A stretch of 64,000 nucleotides of DNA from Durusdinium trenchii (taxonomy: Eukaryota > Sar > Dinophyceae > Suessiales > Symbiodiniaceae): assembly GCA_963970005.1 (NCBI GenBank), contig CAXAMN010023695.1, positions 1,492,559 through 1,556,558 on the forward strand. Reading direction: 5' to 3'. This document shows, piece after piece, positions 52,672 through 63,870 of this stretch; within the stretch, counting starts at the first letter, position 1; the number at the start of each line of letters is the position of its first letter. The notes beneath the pieces are model-generated. The model ran no database searches, was not told where the DNA came from, and saw only the letters and a program-made list of their open reading frames with translations. The position numbers and the translations under genes were made by a program.

Positions 52672-54712
52672 TCAGTCCTCCATTGGTTCATCAACTACAA
52701 ACTCCGGTAAAACCGACCGCCATTCATTTGGCAGCTTTAACTTCTTGCTCCCACGCAGGTATCTCACTACACTCAGAAGGTCACCCTCCGCCCACAGGTC
52801 ACCCCATGGATAGTTGGCGTAGAGGTCGATCAAAGGTGTATCCCAATCTACCTTAACAAGGGTCTTGCACCAGACTTTCCACCCCACAAACACATTCTAA
52901 TGGTTTCAATAGACTGGGGCACATTGGGAACAGGGTCCCTGTCTTCTTTTGCGCTTGCATCCCCCAGCTCCACGATCTTAGCAGCATAGCGCCACGTGTA
53001 GAGCCTCACCAGGACCGGCGCGATGCTGGGAGGATTGGCACGATGCTGTGGAGGACCGATGTCTTGTGGGAAGTGGCTTGGTGGATTGTCATGGAATACT
53101 ACTTGGGGTCTTGTGACATGTTCTCGCATCACCGGTGTACCCCAAAAGAACCGGGTGGCTTCTCTGGCGAGTGAAGTCCATGGTGACAGGAGGTGACAGG
53201 TCTGAGAAAGAGTGAGACTCCCCTTGATTGGACCCATTTGTATTCTACACCCTAGAAAGACACCAAGGAAACAGTCACAAAAATCCCTCTCCACCATTTC
53301 TGCCCTTTCTAGCAAGAAGCTGGGTTGATTTGAGGTGTTTGCTCCCCTTGAACTTCGTTTCGCCCTTGGAATTCACATAGCGGTCTGTGGTGGAGACCTC
53401 TGACTTAAGCTGTTTCCTTTTCAGTGATCCTTGGTCCAACTGCTTGATCCACGCCGACGTGCTGAAGACAATGCTTCGCTTCGGTGTCGGATGGTCGAAC
53501 CACTTCATCCAAAATGTTTGGAAGAAGACCTAGGAGCGGCCACAGTTCGAAGTTAGTCCGGTTAGTCCCACGAACCACCTCCCAAGACCCCTTGGTGCTT
53601 TAAATAACAAAAGGTCCTGGTGCACACTCTGGGGCACTCGGATATGCAATCTTTGGAAAACTCTGATCGTCCACTGAAATCGGGCGTGGCGAGGTAGCAA
53701 GGACGAGCTTGGCTGCTCTAGGAACCAAGTTGCACCACAGGCCACCAGGACTAGCAATATACAAACTGTCCTGCGCGCTGGAAGCCGGTTGTTCTCAGGG
53801 CCACTCCCATTCCAAAACAAAGAAGGCGTTTATATAACCGCATGGTTTTACCTATCGAAACCTTTGTTGATCCAGAGCGTATGGCATATTTACCCCATGG
53901 TTCTGGAACATGGCCTTGCGCCGGCTCACATTGAAAACAATTGTTGGCCAAGAAGCACGTGTTTCCCCTAAAAAGAATACGTTTCAGGAACAGGTTCACC
54001 CTGTGGTCCTACTCACCATGGCATTTGCAGCCCTCACCTTTTCATACGATAGGTTTCCCATTGGAACCAAAAAAGATCTTCCGGTGCTCCCTCGCGAAGT
54101 CACAATCCATGATGAGCAGCAAACCCCGAGAGCTGCCCAGAATTGATCCATCTTTCCATCCAAAGCGGCCATGAGCCCAAGCCTCACACGCGAACGGGCA
54201 AACGAGGAACTCCCTACCCCCTTCATAAAAGGTTGCGCAGGGTTGGGGAGGTGTCTTTATTCATTCAGCTTTCCTCCAGATTGAACAGCATTCCTCAACC
54301 CCCAGGAATGTAAATACCACCAACAAGTTTTATTCCCATTGACTGTTGTATTCTAAGTAGCGCAAATCCAGGTGATGAGTTGATATTGAAAACATCTTCG
54401 TTCTCATGGTAAGACAGATCCAGCGCCATCGCTCTCTTGCCAACTGCCCTTGAAACTTTGGCCACACGGGCAGCCCCAGCAAAGAAATCTATCGTATCAA
54501 TATAGTCACGGCCCTGGAAAAGATCAGTCCACGAGAGCAAAAGGACGATGGTGATGAGCACCTCACAGAACAATTGATGGAACAGATCGTTTCCACTAAA
54601 ATATACATAAAACACACTGGCCACACAAGTCCCATCTATTGGTTTGCACCTTAGGTGCGCTCAAAGCAAACAACCTCCGAATGATGGTGTCAATGTCCTG
54701 CTTTTTCACCAT
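52672..54712 (-). CDS. Methyltransferase-like multi-exon gene
   Basis: Proposed ATG at 54712 (MVKKQDIDTIIRRLFALSAP, donor AAG|GTGCAAAC). The exon from 54513 reads DYIDTIDFFAGAARVAKVSR then AMALDLSY. The exon about 54010-54188 reads FWAALGVCCSSWIVTSRGST and YEKVRAANAMVSR. The exon about 53640-53775 has ACGATWFLEQPSSSLL; the exon from 53529 reads FWMKWFDHPTPKRSIVFSTS. Then come about 52910-53090 and a last exon ending in WRSVLPEF..PMED with a stop at 52672. The order FFAG (SAM-binding loop), CCSSW and LEQP mirrors motifs I, IV and VI of C5-cytosine methyltransferases (F.G.G, PC, ENV/E.P), but the PC dipeptide is replaced by CC. I infer a diverged, perhaps inactive methyltransferase fold. Exon 1 is the least certain. 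Confidence 0.65.
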
Positions 54713-55301
54713 GGTCCGAAAAAGCGGCAATGGCAACGGAGGGTTGCAAACTGTTTGGGGAAAACATGAAGGCAATACTGGAAAGGCATGTGGCTTCACT
54801 TTCAAGAACCTTGATTACTTGACTGGTGTTCGCAGGAACCAAGAGCAAAATGCTGAGGATCAGCCACCAAAAGCTTGGAACAACGCATGCTCTCTGAAAG
54901 TATGCTTGCAACTCGTTTCCAAGACTTGAGGAAAACAGGCACAGAAATACCTCGAACTGGCTCTTGGCAAAGTCCATGGCGGACAAAGAATGAAGCCTCA
55001 GCAACGATCCAATCAATAAAGCATATAAGTCCGACCGGGTCGTCAGTGGGAAGTGGAAGAATGGTGTGGTCAGGGAGACAGTCCAAGGGCAAGGATTCAC
55101 TCACAAAAACTCAATTATTCTTTCATATATTTTTTTCGCACCCTGTCTCGATCCCCGCACGTTCCTCGATTACAGAACTTGAACCTTGTACGGCCACACC
55201 GTCAACCTATGGTGCTGGCAAGACAAGGCAAATCCCCCGTGAGCAAAAGTTCATCCTTTGATGAACGGCCGAATGGTAAAATGGCACGCAGCTCAAGCCA
55301 A

Positions 55302-58300
55302 TCAAGCCTGCGCATACTTCCGCTTCAGAGCGTCCTTCAGCGAATTGAACTGCTCGCGAATGTTCTGGGGCTCTGCAGACTCAGCCTTGTCAATCATCTT
55401 GGCCTTAGCCGCCACACAACTAGAAAAATGAACACTCTAAGAATTCTGCACAGGGATGTCGATATTTGATATCTTAAGTATTATTAAGTGTATTATGCAT
55501 GTTTCTTTTGCAGATCATGAGGCCAGTAAACCGAGTGGCAACACTGGCAATCAAGTTGATATGGTCTTGAATCGGGGCATTCGCAATCTGAATGTAGAAG
55601 ACCTCCAGGAAATCAATTTAAGATCTAAAGTATTACAAGGACTTGGATCAATTATGAACCGCGCAGAGAGAAAAACAAAACTCACTCCGAGCCTGGGTCA
55701 TACCAGTTTTGCTTTCCTTCTTGGCCACATTCCCCGCAATCTTGACTGGCACCTTCAATCCACAAGCAGGCCGAGACCAGTAAGGGACGATGTTGCAATG
55801 GGTGAAGGTCGGGAGATCCGACTTCACCCTCCGAGTCTTTTTGTCTGCCTTGGCCTCACCTTCACCCTTGGCAGACTTTTGGTCCTTGGTCTTGGTGGAC
55901 CTCTTCTTGGCCATGGTGGCCTCTCCCTGGGCTGCCACAGGTGCAGCGGTCACTTCATCAGCCTCCTTTGATGGCTTTGCCGCTACACTGCGACCCCTCT
56001 TCCGTGTAGGCTTTGCCTTCCCCTCATTCCCCTCAGCTGGAGCAGGAGCCGGATCTTTCCAGCTCTCATCATCAGATTGAAACAGTGTCTTGACCAGTGA
56101 TTCCCTTCTGCGTCTCTTAGGGGCTGCGTCCTCGCCCTTGCCCTCCACATCCTTCTTTGACCGACGTGGGCGACTGGCAGGCTTCTTTTCTTTCTCTTCA
56201 TCTTCTTCCTGAGCCTTGCTCTTGGCCTTCTTGCCCTTCCCTTTTCCTTTGCCCCTTCCTCTGCCTTTGCCTTTCTTTGGGCTGCCCTTTTCCTTGTACA
56301 GTGCACCTTGGTCAGCCCTTGTCAAGATCTTTTGCTTCAGATCATCAAGTATGTGGTGTTCGACCGCTTTTGTTTCTTTCTTTCCCTCTTCCTCCACCAC
56401 TTCCTGCTCCACTTCCTCCGCCACTTCCTCCTCCACTTCCTCCACCACTTCCTCCTCCACTTCCTTCGAGGGAGATGGCAGCAATGGAGCATGCACAGGC
56501 TCTGAAGCAGCCTGGGACTCTTCTCCAATCTCCTCGACCAATGCGGAAACTGGCTCAGCCGGCTGTTCAATTTCAGCAACACGGGCTTGATTCCTCTTAG
56601 CATCTTCTTCTAGGGCCTTGGCCTCATACGGGTTCAATGCACGGGTCATTGACGAGGATGCCAAGGCGTTGCTATCTTGTGATTCCTCAACCTCAAAGAC
56701 CTGACCATCGAAAGGTCGACCTGCTTTCACACCACTGGGAACACTGGAGGAGGATGAAGAGCGCCCCAATGCTGACCTTGGCACATAAAACATGAAAGAC
56801 CACCCCCACTCCCAATCCTGTCGATTCATGACATGCCAATTAATGCAGCCCAAGGCTCTGGAGGTAGGCGATTCTGGCATCCATCTCTGACACGGCTGAT
56901 GGGGTGAACGCTGAGGCTGGCGGGGGCGTCCATGGCAATGTCTCGACATGAGATGGGTCCATGGACTCCTTCTTCAACTGCAATAAGCCATCTGACGGAC
57001 AGTCAGGCCCAGGAAAGCGATTGCCTTCTGTGATAGCATCTGCCATTCGCGTTTGCCAAGCTTTCCTCCCATCAGACAAAGGAACTGCATCTGCAGCTTC
57101 TGGAGCAGAGCCTTCAGCGGCAGTGGATCGTAGCGCTTCTGGAGCAGAGCCTTCAGCGGCAATGGATCGTACCGCTTCAGCGAAGGCTTGTTCATCTGGA
57201 GACAGATTCTCAAGATCATAGCGGTTTTCACCATTTTCCAATGGTGGCTCATCTTCGTCATTCTCATCATTCTCATCATTCTCTATCGCGTGAATAGCCA
57301 AAGTAGCCGGAGACTCCAGCTCTGTGGCAGCAGTCTCCTCCTGCGTTCCCGACCACATTAAAATATGAAAAACCATAATCAAAATCTGTCAATGTTTGAT
57401 TTTCAAAAGAAGCCTGCAACACACGCTCACACAATACAACTATAGTGTGTGTCATATATAACACGAGTGTCGCCTGATCCTCCGCATCGTCCCCAGCGGT
57501 TTCGAGCTCGTCGTACACTCCAGGATACCAAGCCTCCAGGAAGATCTTTGCGACTCCGCGGCAGGCAGCAGACTCAGTGTGAGCAAGGGTGGCAAAGGCT
57601 CATACGATTATGGGCCAGGAAGTTATTGGTGTGTTGAGTTTATAGAATCTATAGAGGGCCATTTTGTTTTATGTTTTTGACAGCTATAGGTGCAAGCCAA
57701 ACCACTTTGGGTAGTCGATCCATCCTCAAGTTCCGAAGGCTGTGGCTAATCAGCTTCCTGATGCCCCAAGCATCTGCATAAATGTGGGTTTTGCTTGGCA
57801 TTTTCATGCCGTTTGGAGACGACACATCCTCCGGACCGTCCAGCATGATCTTCCAGAACTCCTTTACCTGGTCATGGGTTGAGTCAAGGTTGAGGCATTG
57901 TGCCAAACAAAACAGGACCCAGAAGTATACATGCTCTAGACATAACATTCAAGAGTGACGCCTGAAGGCTGAGTAGGTTCAAGGGAATTGTTCGAGGGCG
58001 GCTGCCAGACCCTTCAAAGTCAAAAGCGTCGACCCACGCTTTCGCAGTGAAGGTCAAGACCTCCACATTGTCTTCGATAGCTTTCCTTGGGCTAGTGCAT
58101 GTGCAGAATCACTGGGGCCACAGGCGGACCCCCAAACTCAGACACAGTACACCCAGAAAAGCTTCAAATTGTATAGGCGGGGTTCATTGAAGGGACACCC
58201 ACCTTTTTGGCATCACCCCACTGCAAGAGGGATCCTTTGAGGCGGACAACATGGCGGATCCTGGCACTTCCTTCCCAAGCCACTGCCAGACCACCCATTG

Positions 58301-59484
58301 GTGATGCGTGGCACTCGTCTCTGTCGTCCAGCTGCAGGCTAGACATTTGGAGTGAGAGCTTTAGAAGGCTTGGGAATGACTGAGTGGCTGCAGGATTCAT
58401 GACTTGAAGTCAAAACTGTTAAAACCTTCCTTAGAAACCTTCTTTGTTCCCAAGTGTTGAGGTCCTGACCATGTGGTAGCACTGTCCAGCGCAGCAAGTG
58501 GCCTGTGGCGGGAGAGAAGTATGGATAGGGTATACTCAGGGCACAATAGGTGCCCTGTTCCGGACTGTGGGATTGGGGGTGATCCATGTTTGCAGCACTA
58601 CCGACCTGATAGTGATCACGAGATTGGGTTGCAGTTGCTTTAGACTTTAGACTGCTGTAGATGTGAAGTGCAACTTATAATTGACAAAGCTTGAGGCATC
58701 CCTTTTTTTGGGCAACGTCCCCTGTTGCACCACCTTCCCCGCCAAGCTGGCATTTGCAGTTGACGCGAACTGCACAAATCCTAGCGTCCATTCGGCAGGT
58801 CAATCTCACTGTTGCTGCTTGAATAGGAGCACTCATCCTCAGAATCCAGGAAACAATAATCTTTGGGTCATCACTTGCTGCAACTTAAGCTGCGTTAGCT
58901 TGAGCAGTTTCACATGGTTGCTTGATATTGCTTGTACGCAACTCCAAGTGAAAAGAAAAAAACTTCGAATGCAAGCGCGCGACCGACCAAAATGCACCTG
59001 CCACACAGTGACACAACCCCGGTTTGAAAGACTCCACACAACACAGCCCCGGTCTATAGAGCCATATAATATATAGCACCCACTATAGCGCCCCACCTTT
59101 GCGATGCTTCAGGGTCAGGTGCGCAACCAGGCCATTGGAGTCATAGTTCGTCAGGATCTTGTCAAAACGCTTCCTGGTTATCTCTCCGCCCTGAGCTCCC
59201 AGGAACATACCAAACTGAAGTGATAGATTAGATGGTAGCTGGTAGCTTACAAAGTGCACGTACAAAGGCTAACAAAATCTCAGGAACGTTGGGAGGGTAC
59301 AGCACGCTCATCACGGACGACCAGAAGCTATCCGGGAGATCCAAAAGGCCTATGAACACCACCATGCAAGTGTTGTTCCATGTTTTTGTTTTTTCATTCA
59401 ACTCACCCTGCACTTGTTCAAGCCTCTTCGGTTGAGCTCTTCATACTGCTCTGCGTTCTTGGATACGAAGACTTCCATGGCCAT
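55302..59484 (-). CDS. Multi-exon gene for a Lys/Glu-rich low-complexity protein, complete
   Basis: The first exon is exact: ATG 59484 to 59407, 26 codons (MAMEVFVSKNAEQYEELNRR), donor GTGAGTTG. Then about 59275-59365 (LPDSFWSSVMSVLYPPNVPE), 59099-59218 (after CACTTCAG), possibly 58690-58830, 58400-58500, 58200-58345, 57950-58075, 57660-57900 (KMPSKTHIYADAWGIRKLIS), 57475-57600, 56845-57350, 55740-56775, 55515-55640 (IDFLEVFYIQIANAPIQDHI) and the last exon with stop TGA at 55302-55304 (EQFNSLKDALKRKYAQA). The 56845-57350 exon repeats AEGSAPEA. The 55740-56775 exon has a long acidic EEEV run followed by Lys/Gly-rich and Lys/Arg-rich stretches, which suggest nuclear localisation and nucleic-acid binding. 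Function unknown; it resembles a recurrent dinoflagellate family. Confidence 0.7.
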
Positions 59485-59690
59485 CCAATGAACAAAAGGC
59501 GGCCCCCACGTGAAAAAGAGCCAGAATGTTCTTATCATGTATAGTTTTGCATGCCATTGTTTCATGACTCTTCACACGCAACTGCCACACTGCAAGCACA
59601 GCGGGGGATCCCGCCTCAAAGGAAGTCCATCATCACGTCGGGCTTTCCAACCAACACTTGAACCATGAGCAGCGCTTCACACACCACTTT

Positions 59691-59824
59691 GGAGTCTTTC
59701 AAGTACCATATTTTAATTGCTTTCCCCAAAAACCAGAAAACGCGTTTGCATATCATAAAACGCGTTTTAACTTAAAAACAGTTTTTTTAAAAAAAGCAAT
59801 TAAAATAGGTACTTTCGAGACTCC
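59691..59824. repeat. 32-bp inverted repeat, MITE-like
   Basis: Left arm 59691-59723 (ggagtctttcaagtaccata, then ttttaattgcttt) pairs with 59793-59824 with two or three mismatches. The 69-bp loop contains two further facing aaaacgcgtttt palindromes. It lies in the upstream region of the gene starting at 59484. Confidence 0.8.
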
Positions 59825-61073
59825 AGGTACGTCTATTGCTTGAACTGTTGGTTCAATCCTTTGATCCGTCAAAAGCGCCTCGGGGCGCCCCGTCTCGAGA
59901 CCCGAAGAAAAGCGCCCCGCTCGGTCGTTCGCTCCTTCGCTGTCCACCCACCCACCCATGCCAGCTCGGTCGGATCTCCCCGGTGGCAGTGGAGAAAAGG
60001 ATCGAAACACGGGCCAACCGACCCGTTTTGGGAAGCCAGGGATGGCCGGTCTGCGAGCCGGCAAGCCTTCGCTTCGCTGCTTACTTGTTTCCTCCTCAGC
60101 ACCTGGCTCAGCAATGGCGGGGCCAGCACGGATGTCCACACCATGCTTGTACCTCCAGTGAGCCGGCATTGAGAAAATCCGACCAGCTGGGACTGTTTTC
60201 CGCTGGCGGAAGTGATGAGAAGGCCAGGAAGTGCTGGCAGAAGTGATGAGAAGTGCTGGCGGAAGCGTTACGAAACCAGGAGTTCCATGTTGGGCTGCTT
60301 CTTGAGAAGAGCTTCTCGCGGGGTCCATCAACATGTTCGGGGATCTTGGGCCGCGGGTCCCTTTGATCTGTTCGCTGTTGGTCCCAGACCATCAACCATG
60401 CAGACACTGGCCACTCCTTTTCTCTGCCAAATGCCGATGCAACGAGGTTGGACTTGGCTCTGTCGGCTTTGCAACATGTCGCCAGCTGACCCAAACACTT
60501 CGGGGCCAAGGTGAAAGCTCTGCTCTGCATGACCGCACGACCGGAGCCACGACCGGGGTCGCCGGTCAAAGAAAGGTGTGCCATGTCCTCTTGTGCTTGG
60601 CATCAAAGTCGGGGAGCAGCTGTCCTTACTTTTCACCATCTGCCACCAGAAAAGTCCAGGAGTCCAGGCCTCCCTTTTGGAGGTTCCCAGATTGGTTCAC
60701 GTCAGGAATTTGCCCTTCTATGATATTCTACTGTATTCTAATCTTGTATTTGGGAATACCGCTTCAAATCGCATAAGGTCGTATCAAAGTATGAAAAGTC
60801 TACAATGGTTTCAAAGAAAATGGCCCCAACAGCTTTCGGAGGGCGTCACAACCCCCCAAACCGAGAACCGCAGGGATGGTGGTGCCATCTCCTCTAAAAC
60901 CATTGTACTTTGGGGTTTCCCTATTCACTGACAGTGCATCATTGATCATTGTCTAAATGATTCTAAGAACCTTCAGGGACCTTTACCAAACATAGGGTAA
61001 GCCAGGGTATATAAGCCAACTGCTAGCTTCCTTAGGGAAACCCCCAGCAACTCACCAGTCTCCAGCGTCTCAC
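59825..61073. other. Interval of open frames without resolved gene
   Basis: A minus frame (59753-60334) and another (60108-60584; PKIPEHVDGPREKLFSRSS) are long and open but I cannot find convincing splice pairs. They may be last exons or UTR of the gene whose exons start at 61074. Confidence 0.35.
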
Positions 61074-61221
61074 CGTGAGGATCTGTGCAGCGCCACACAG
61101 ACCATCTGCAAGGTCACCGCCGAATCCGGCGGCTGCAGCCGATCGAAGATCCGGATTATTCATCAAGTAGCTGACCTTTGCGGAGTTGGCCCGGTGGACC
61201 AAAAGCACACTGAGCCAAGCG
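61074..61221 (-). CDS. Exon, hydrophobic-to-alanine/glycine-rich (partial gene)
   Basis: 148 nt between CTCAACAG, preceded within ten bases by a 15-T tract, and GTGAGACG. Reads WLSVLLVHRANSAKVSYLMN then PDLRSAAAAGFGGDLADGL. Both splice sites are strong. Confidence 0.6.
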
Positions 61222-61505
61222 CTGTTGAGCATGCAAAAAAAAAAAAAAACACGTGCTCCCTTAGGTATCCCGGCCTAATTTGTTGGTTGCGCTCTATTTT
61301 GGGTCGTTAAAGTGAAAAGTCCTTGGGTGTTCTCGTTCAAGGAAAATCAAGCAAGAGGCAGCACGGATTGGGCTCCAAAGACCTGCCTGCACTCATCTTC
61401 CTCTCGCCACCTGTCTTATCACATATTTCCCCAGCCCCACCCTGGCCCCTCATCTCGCCATCTCGCCGCCCGCGAGGCGCGCCGCCCGCCAATCGCCTGT
61501 GCCAC

Positions 61506-61616
61506 CGCATTCTGCGCCGAGTTCGTGGCCATCTGCGCCTGCTGCGACGCGTACTGCGCGGCCTGCGCCGCGCGCGAGGCCGTGAAGGCGGCATGGCGCG
61601 CCCACTGGGACGCCGC
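61506..61616 (-). CDS. Alanine/glutamine-rich helical exon, 37 codons
   Basis: Exactly 111 nt, phase 0, between GCGCAG and GTGGCAC. Reads AASQWARHAAFTASRAAQAA then QYASQQAQMATNSAQNA. The other two minus frames encode arginine-rich or glycine-rich nonsense. Confidence 0.6.
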
Positions 61617-61904
61617 CTGCGCAGCAGCGTCGGCTGACAGCGTCGGCGGACAGCAGTGAGTCTGAGGATTTCACTGGTTTCGGCTGCCAGTAGATGGATG
61701 TTGCCAGTAGTGAGTGTGTCCAAAGCAAGTGGGATTCCCTTGTCCAGCGGTTTCTGGGCAGACAAGTACTCCTTCTGCAAATCGACATTGGTGTGGTGCA
61801 CAGGCTTCATACGGGGTGGTACAAAATTTGAGCAGCTATGGCTTTTAAAGCACAAAGCCACATGGACATGGCCCCTTTGAGTCTTCTCAAAAAAATAAAC
61901 ACCC

Positions 61905-62056
61905 CCGGCCCCCTCCTTCCAAATCCCATTGCCCGAACCCCCCCGAAGCAGCCCGCCAGCCTCCGCCATCTCATTGGGAGGCCCGGCAGCGTTGGGAGCC
62001 GTCGTTCCGGCGCCCTGGAAAGAACTCCAGAGGTGGCTCGAGCTCGCACACGGCAT
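61905..62056 (-). CDS. Possible first exon, glycine-rich
   Basis: ATG at 62056 opens MPCASSSHLWSSFQGAGTTA then PNAAGPPNEMAEAGGLLRGG, ending at a GTGTTTATTT donor. It may be the first exon of the gene continuing at 61616 and 61221, judged from order and strand only. Confidence 0.4.
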
Positions 62057-62977
62057 GGCGGCGAGAACACAGTGGAACGAAGGCTGGGGGAAGTGCTCTA
62101 CTGATGGTCAAGGAGCACTTTCTGACCCGCCAGTCTGAGTGAAACATGGGTTTTCAGGCACTGGAGTTTTTGGAATCAGAAGTCCTGGCACCTGGGTCAC
62201 CTCGGCCTGTTCACCTACCATGTCTGTTTTGGCCTCATAGGTGCAAGTGCGTGCTCATTCTGTTTGTTCTTGAAGGCAAGTGCCCAACTTTGAGCTGTGT
62301 TTTGACTAGCTTGAGCCCGCCAGTCCTTCCGGTGCTTTTTGCGCTGTCATCGTGTGCAAGACAGAGGACAAGAAAAACGATATCTGGAAACTCATTGCTG
62401 ATAACATCAGGATCGCCCCAATTCGGCGCTTCCCTTACTCAAGCCTTATTCGCTGAACGCTTCGCCGCCCAGCCCGTTTTCTCTGGGTCCAAGCACTCAC
62501 AGCGCCAAGTCGTCAACTGGCAGTGACGGTTTCGTCCACACAGAGCTGAGTCCACCGTGGTGGTTGGTAGAAAGAGACACTGGACCGGAGCGGGACACTG
62601 GCCAAACTACACCATGTTGGGTCCTCCCAAAATCCTTCAGACAGCCGAGAAGCCGGGGCTTGCCCCAAATGTAGGGAGGGGAGAAGGACTTTCGAACTCC
62701 AAGTCGGGGACTCCACACCTGTCAGCTTGCCTCGCGAGCTTCCTCCTTCACCGAAATCAGCTCTATGCGGACAGGGCTTCGCTCAGGGTCGTCACCGTTC
62801 TGGGGACAGCTGTGGGGAGCAGAAGGCTCCATCTTTCAGGGGGGGCAGGTGAGTTAGTAGAGAAGAAGATGAAGAAGGGAATGACCCCATGATCCACAGA
62901 TAAGCCACCAGGGTCCAGCCAACAAACAGACCCTCATTCCTTGCGAATCGCACCAGGAATGAACTCTTCGGCTGACC

Positions 62978-63150
62978 TTCGTATTCTTCTTCTGCCGCTT
63001 CTGGTTGGGAAGGCTTTCCTGAAAGTGAGCCATGCTGTGACAAGTGATTCGGGTGGGAAAACCTGCCCCACCTTCCACTCCCATCAAGAAATCGCCTCCC
63101 GAAAGAAACCTTGGAAGCTCTTCCTTTAGATGGCCAAGATCGAAGTCGCT
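62978..63150 (-). CDS. Two short exons (partial gene)
   Basis: Exon 63082-63150 after GACAAGCAG reads DFDLGHLKEELPRFLSGGDF then LMGVE, with donor GTGGGGC. Exon 62978-63021 after TTTCAG reads ESLPNQKRQKKNTK, with donor GTCAGC. A longer unspliced frame across both is also open (KPSQPEAAEEEYEGQPK), so the structure is uncertain. Confidence 0.4.
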
Positions 63151-63189
63151 GCTTGTCATATTCGTTATTCATAATGAAGTGTAAAGACA

Positions 63190-63257
63190 TATATATATAT
63201 ATATAAGTATATACACTGTCCGATGAGCGAGGTATATACAGTGTATATATATATATC
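63190..63257. repeat. TA-rich inverted repeat
   Basis: (TA)n followed by gtatatacactgt is mirrored by acagtgtatat then (TA)n; the loop is about 18 bp. Confidence 0.75.
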
Positions 63258-63284
63258 CAGTCTTTAATCTATAATTGACATTTT

Positions 63285-63473
63285 CAGGAAGTCCCCAAGT
63301 TCGGCTTGAAAAAAGAACTCTGACCCAAAGCTGCTATCTGAATCTGGGACTGGCACCGGAGTAACGCCACGCTTTTGGAGCCCTGGTGGTGCGAGAACCA
63401 GCGAGTGACTGAGAAGGGGCGCTGGGAGTGTGATTTTGCTCGATGTTTTTGGGGGGTTGACATCCAATGTCCT
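63285..63473 (-). CDS. Exon of the gene leaving the window
   Basis: Between CTTCAG and GTCAATTA; includes GVTPVPVPDSDSSFGSEFFF and QAELGDFLKM. Serine/proline-rich, function unknown. Confidence 0.45.
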
Positions 63474-63515
63474 GAAGCGGCAAGACTGAACTCGCTAGGA
63501 ATGTTTGTGGTCTAC

Positions 63516-63660
63516 CGATAGTGTTCGCGTAGCTCAGGCGGGGGGGAAGGCTCTGCCGACCAGGACTCTAAGGCCTTTGCACCGAATGACGTGGGGAGGA
63601 TGCGGAGAGCGCGACGCGGAGAGTGCCCATCTTCAACAGTCTGCTGGACAAAAGCTGGAA
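63516..63660 (-). CDS. Exon of the gene leaving the window
   Basis: 145 nt between GACCTGCAG and GTAGACC; reads VPAFVQQTVEDGHSPRRALR and SWSAEPSPPPELREHYR. Strong splice sites on both sides. Confidence 0.6.
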
Positions 63661-63706
63661 CTGCAGGTCCAATGTCAGTGGCCGGCTGTGTCACAAGCAA
63701 CTGACT

Positions 63707-63870
63707 TCAGCCCAACAGTTCTTCTCGCAGGCCTTGTCCGCAGTCGGGGCAGAAGTGGGATTCCGGCCTCACTGGTGACCAGTCAAGCTGATGGGCCATG
63801 GCGGACATGGTCAAATGTAACAAGATGCCCTGACCGAATGCTTGAAGTTGCCCTCTACCAATGATGGATT
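63707..63870 (-). CDS. Exon with CPDCG motif, ends approximate
   Basis: After CATTTGCAG the frame reads AFGQGILLHLTMSAMAHQLD and SHFCPDCGQGLREELLG. An internal CCA|GTGAGG would be a strong donor and would remove the CPDCG part. The gene continues beyond the window end. Confidence 0.45.

Noticed and set aside
56157-56600. Plus-strand leucine/proline-rich ORFs
   Set aside because: Shadow of the Glu- and Lys-rich exon on the minus strand.
59753-60334. 193-codon minus-strand ORF as an intronless gene
   Set aside because: Composition is low in coding signal, start is not ATG-supported by context, and the last part runs into the inverted repeat at 59793.
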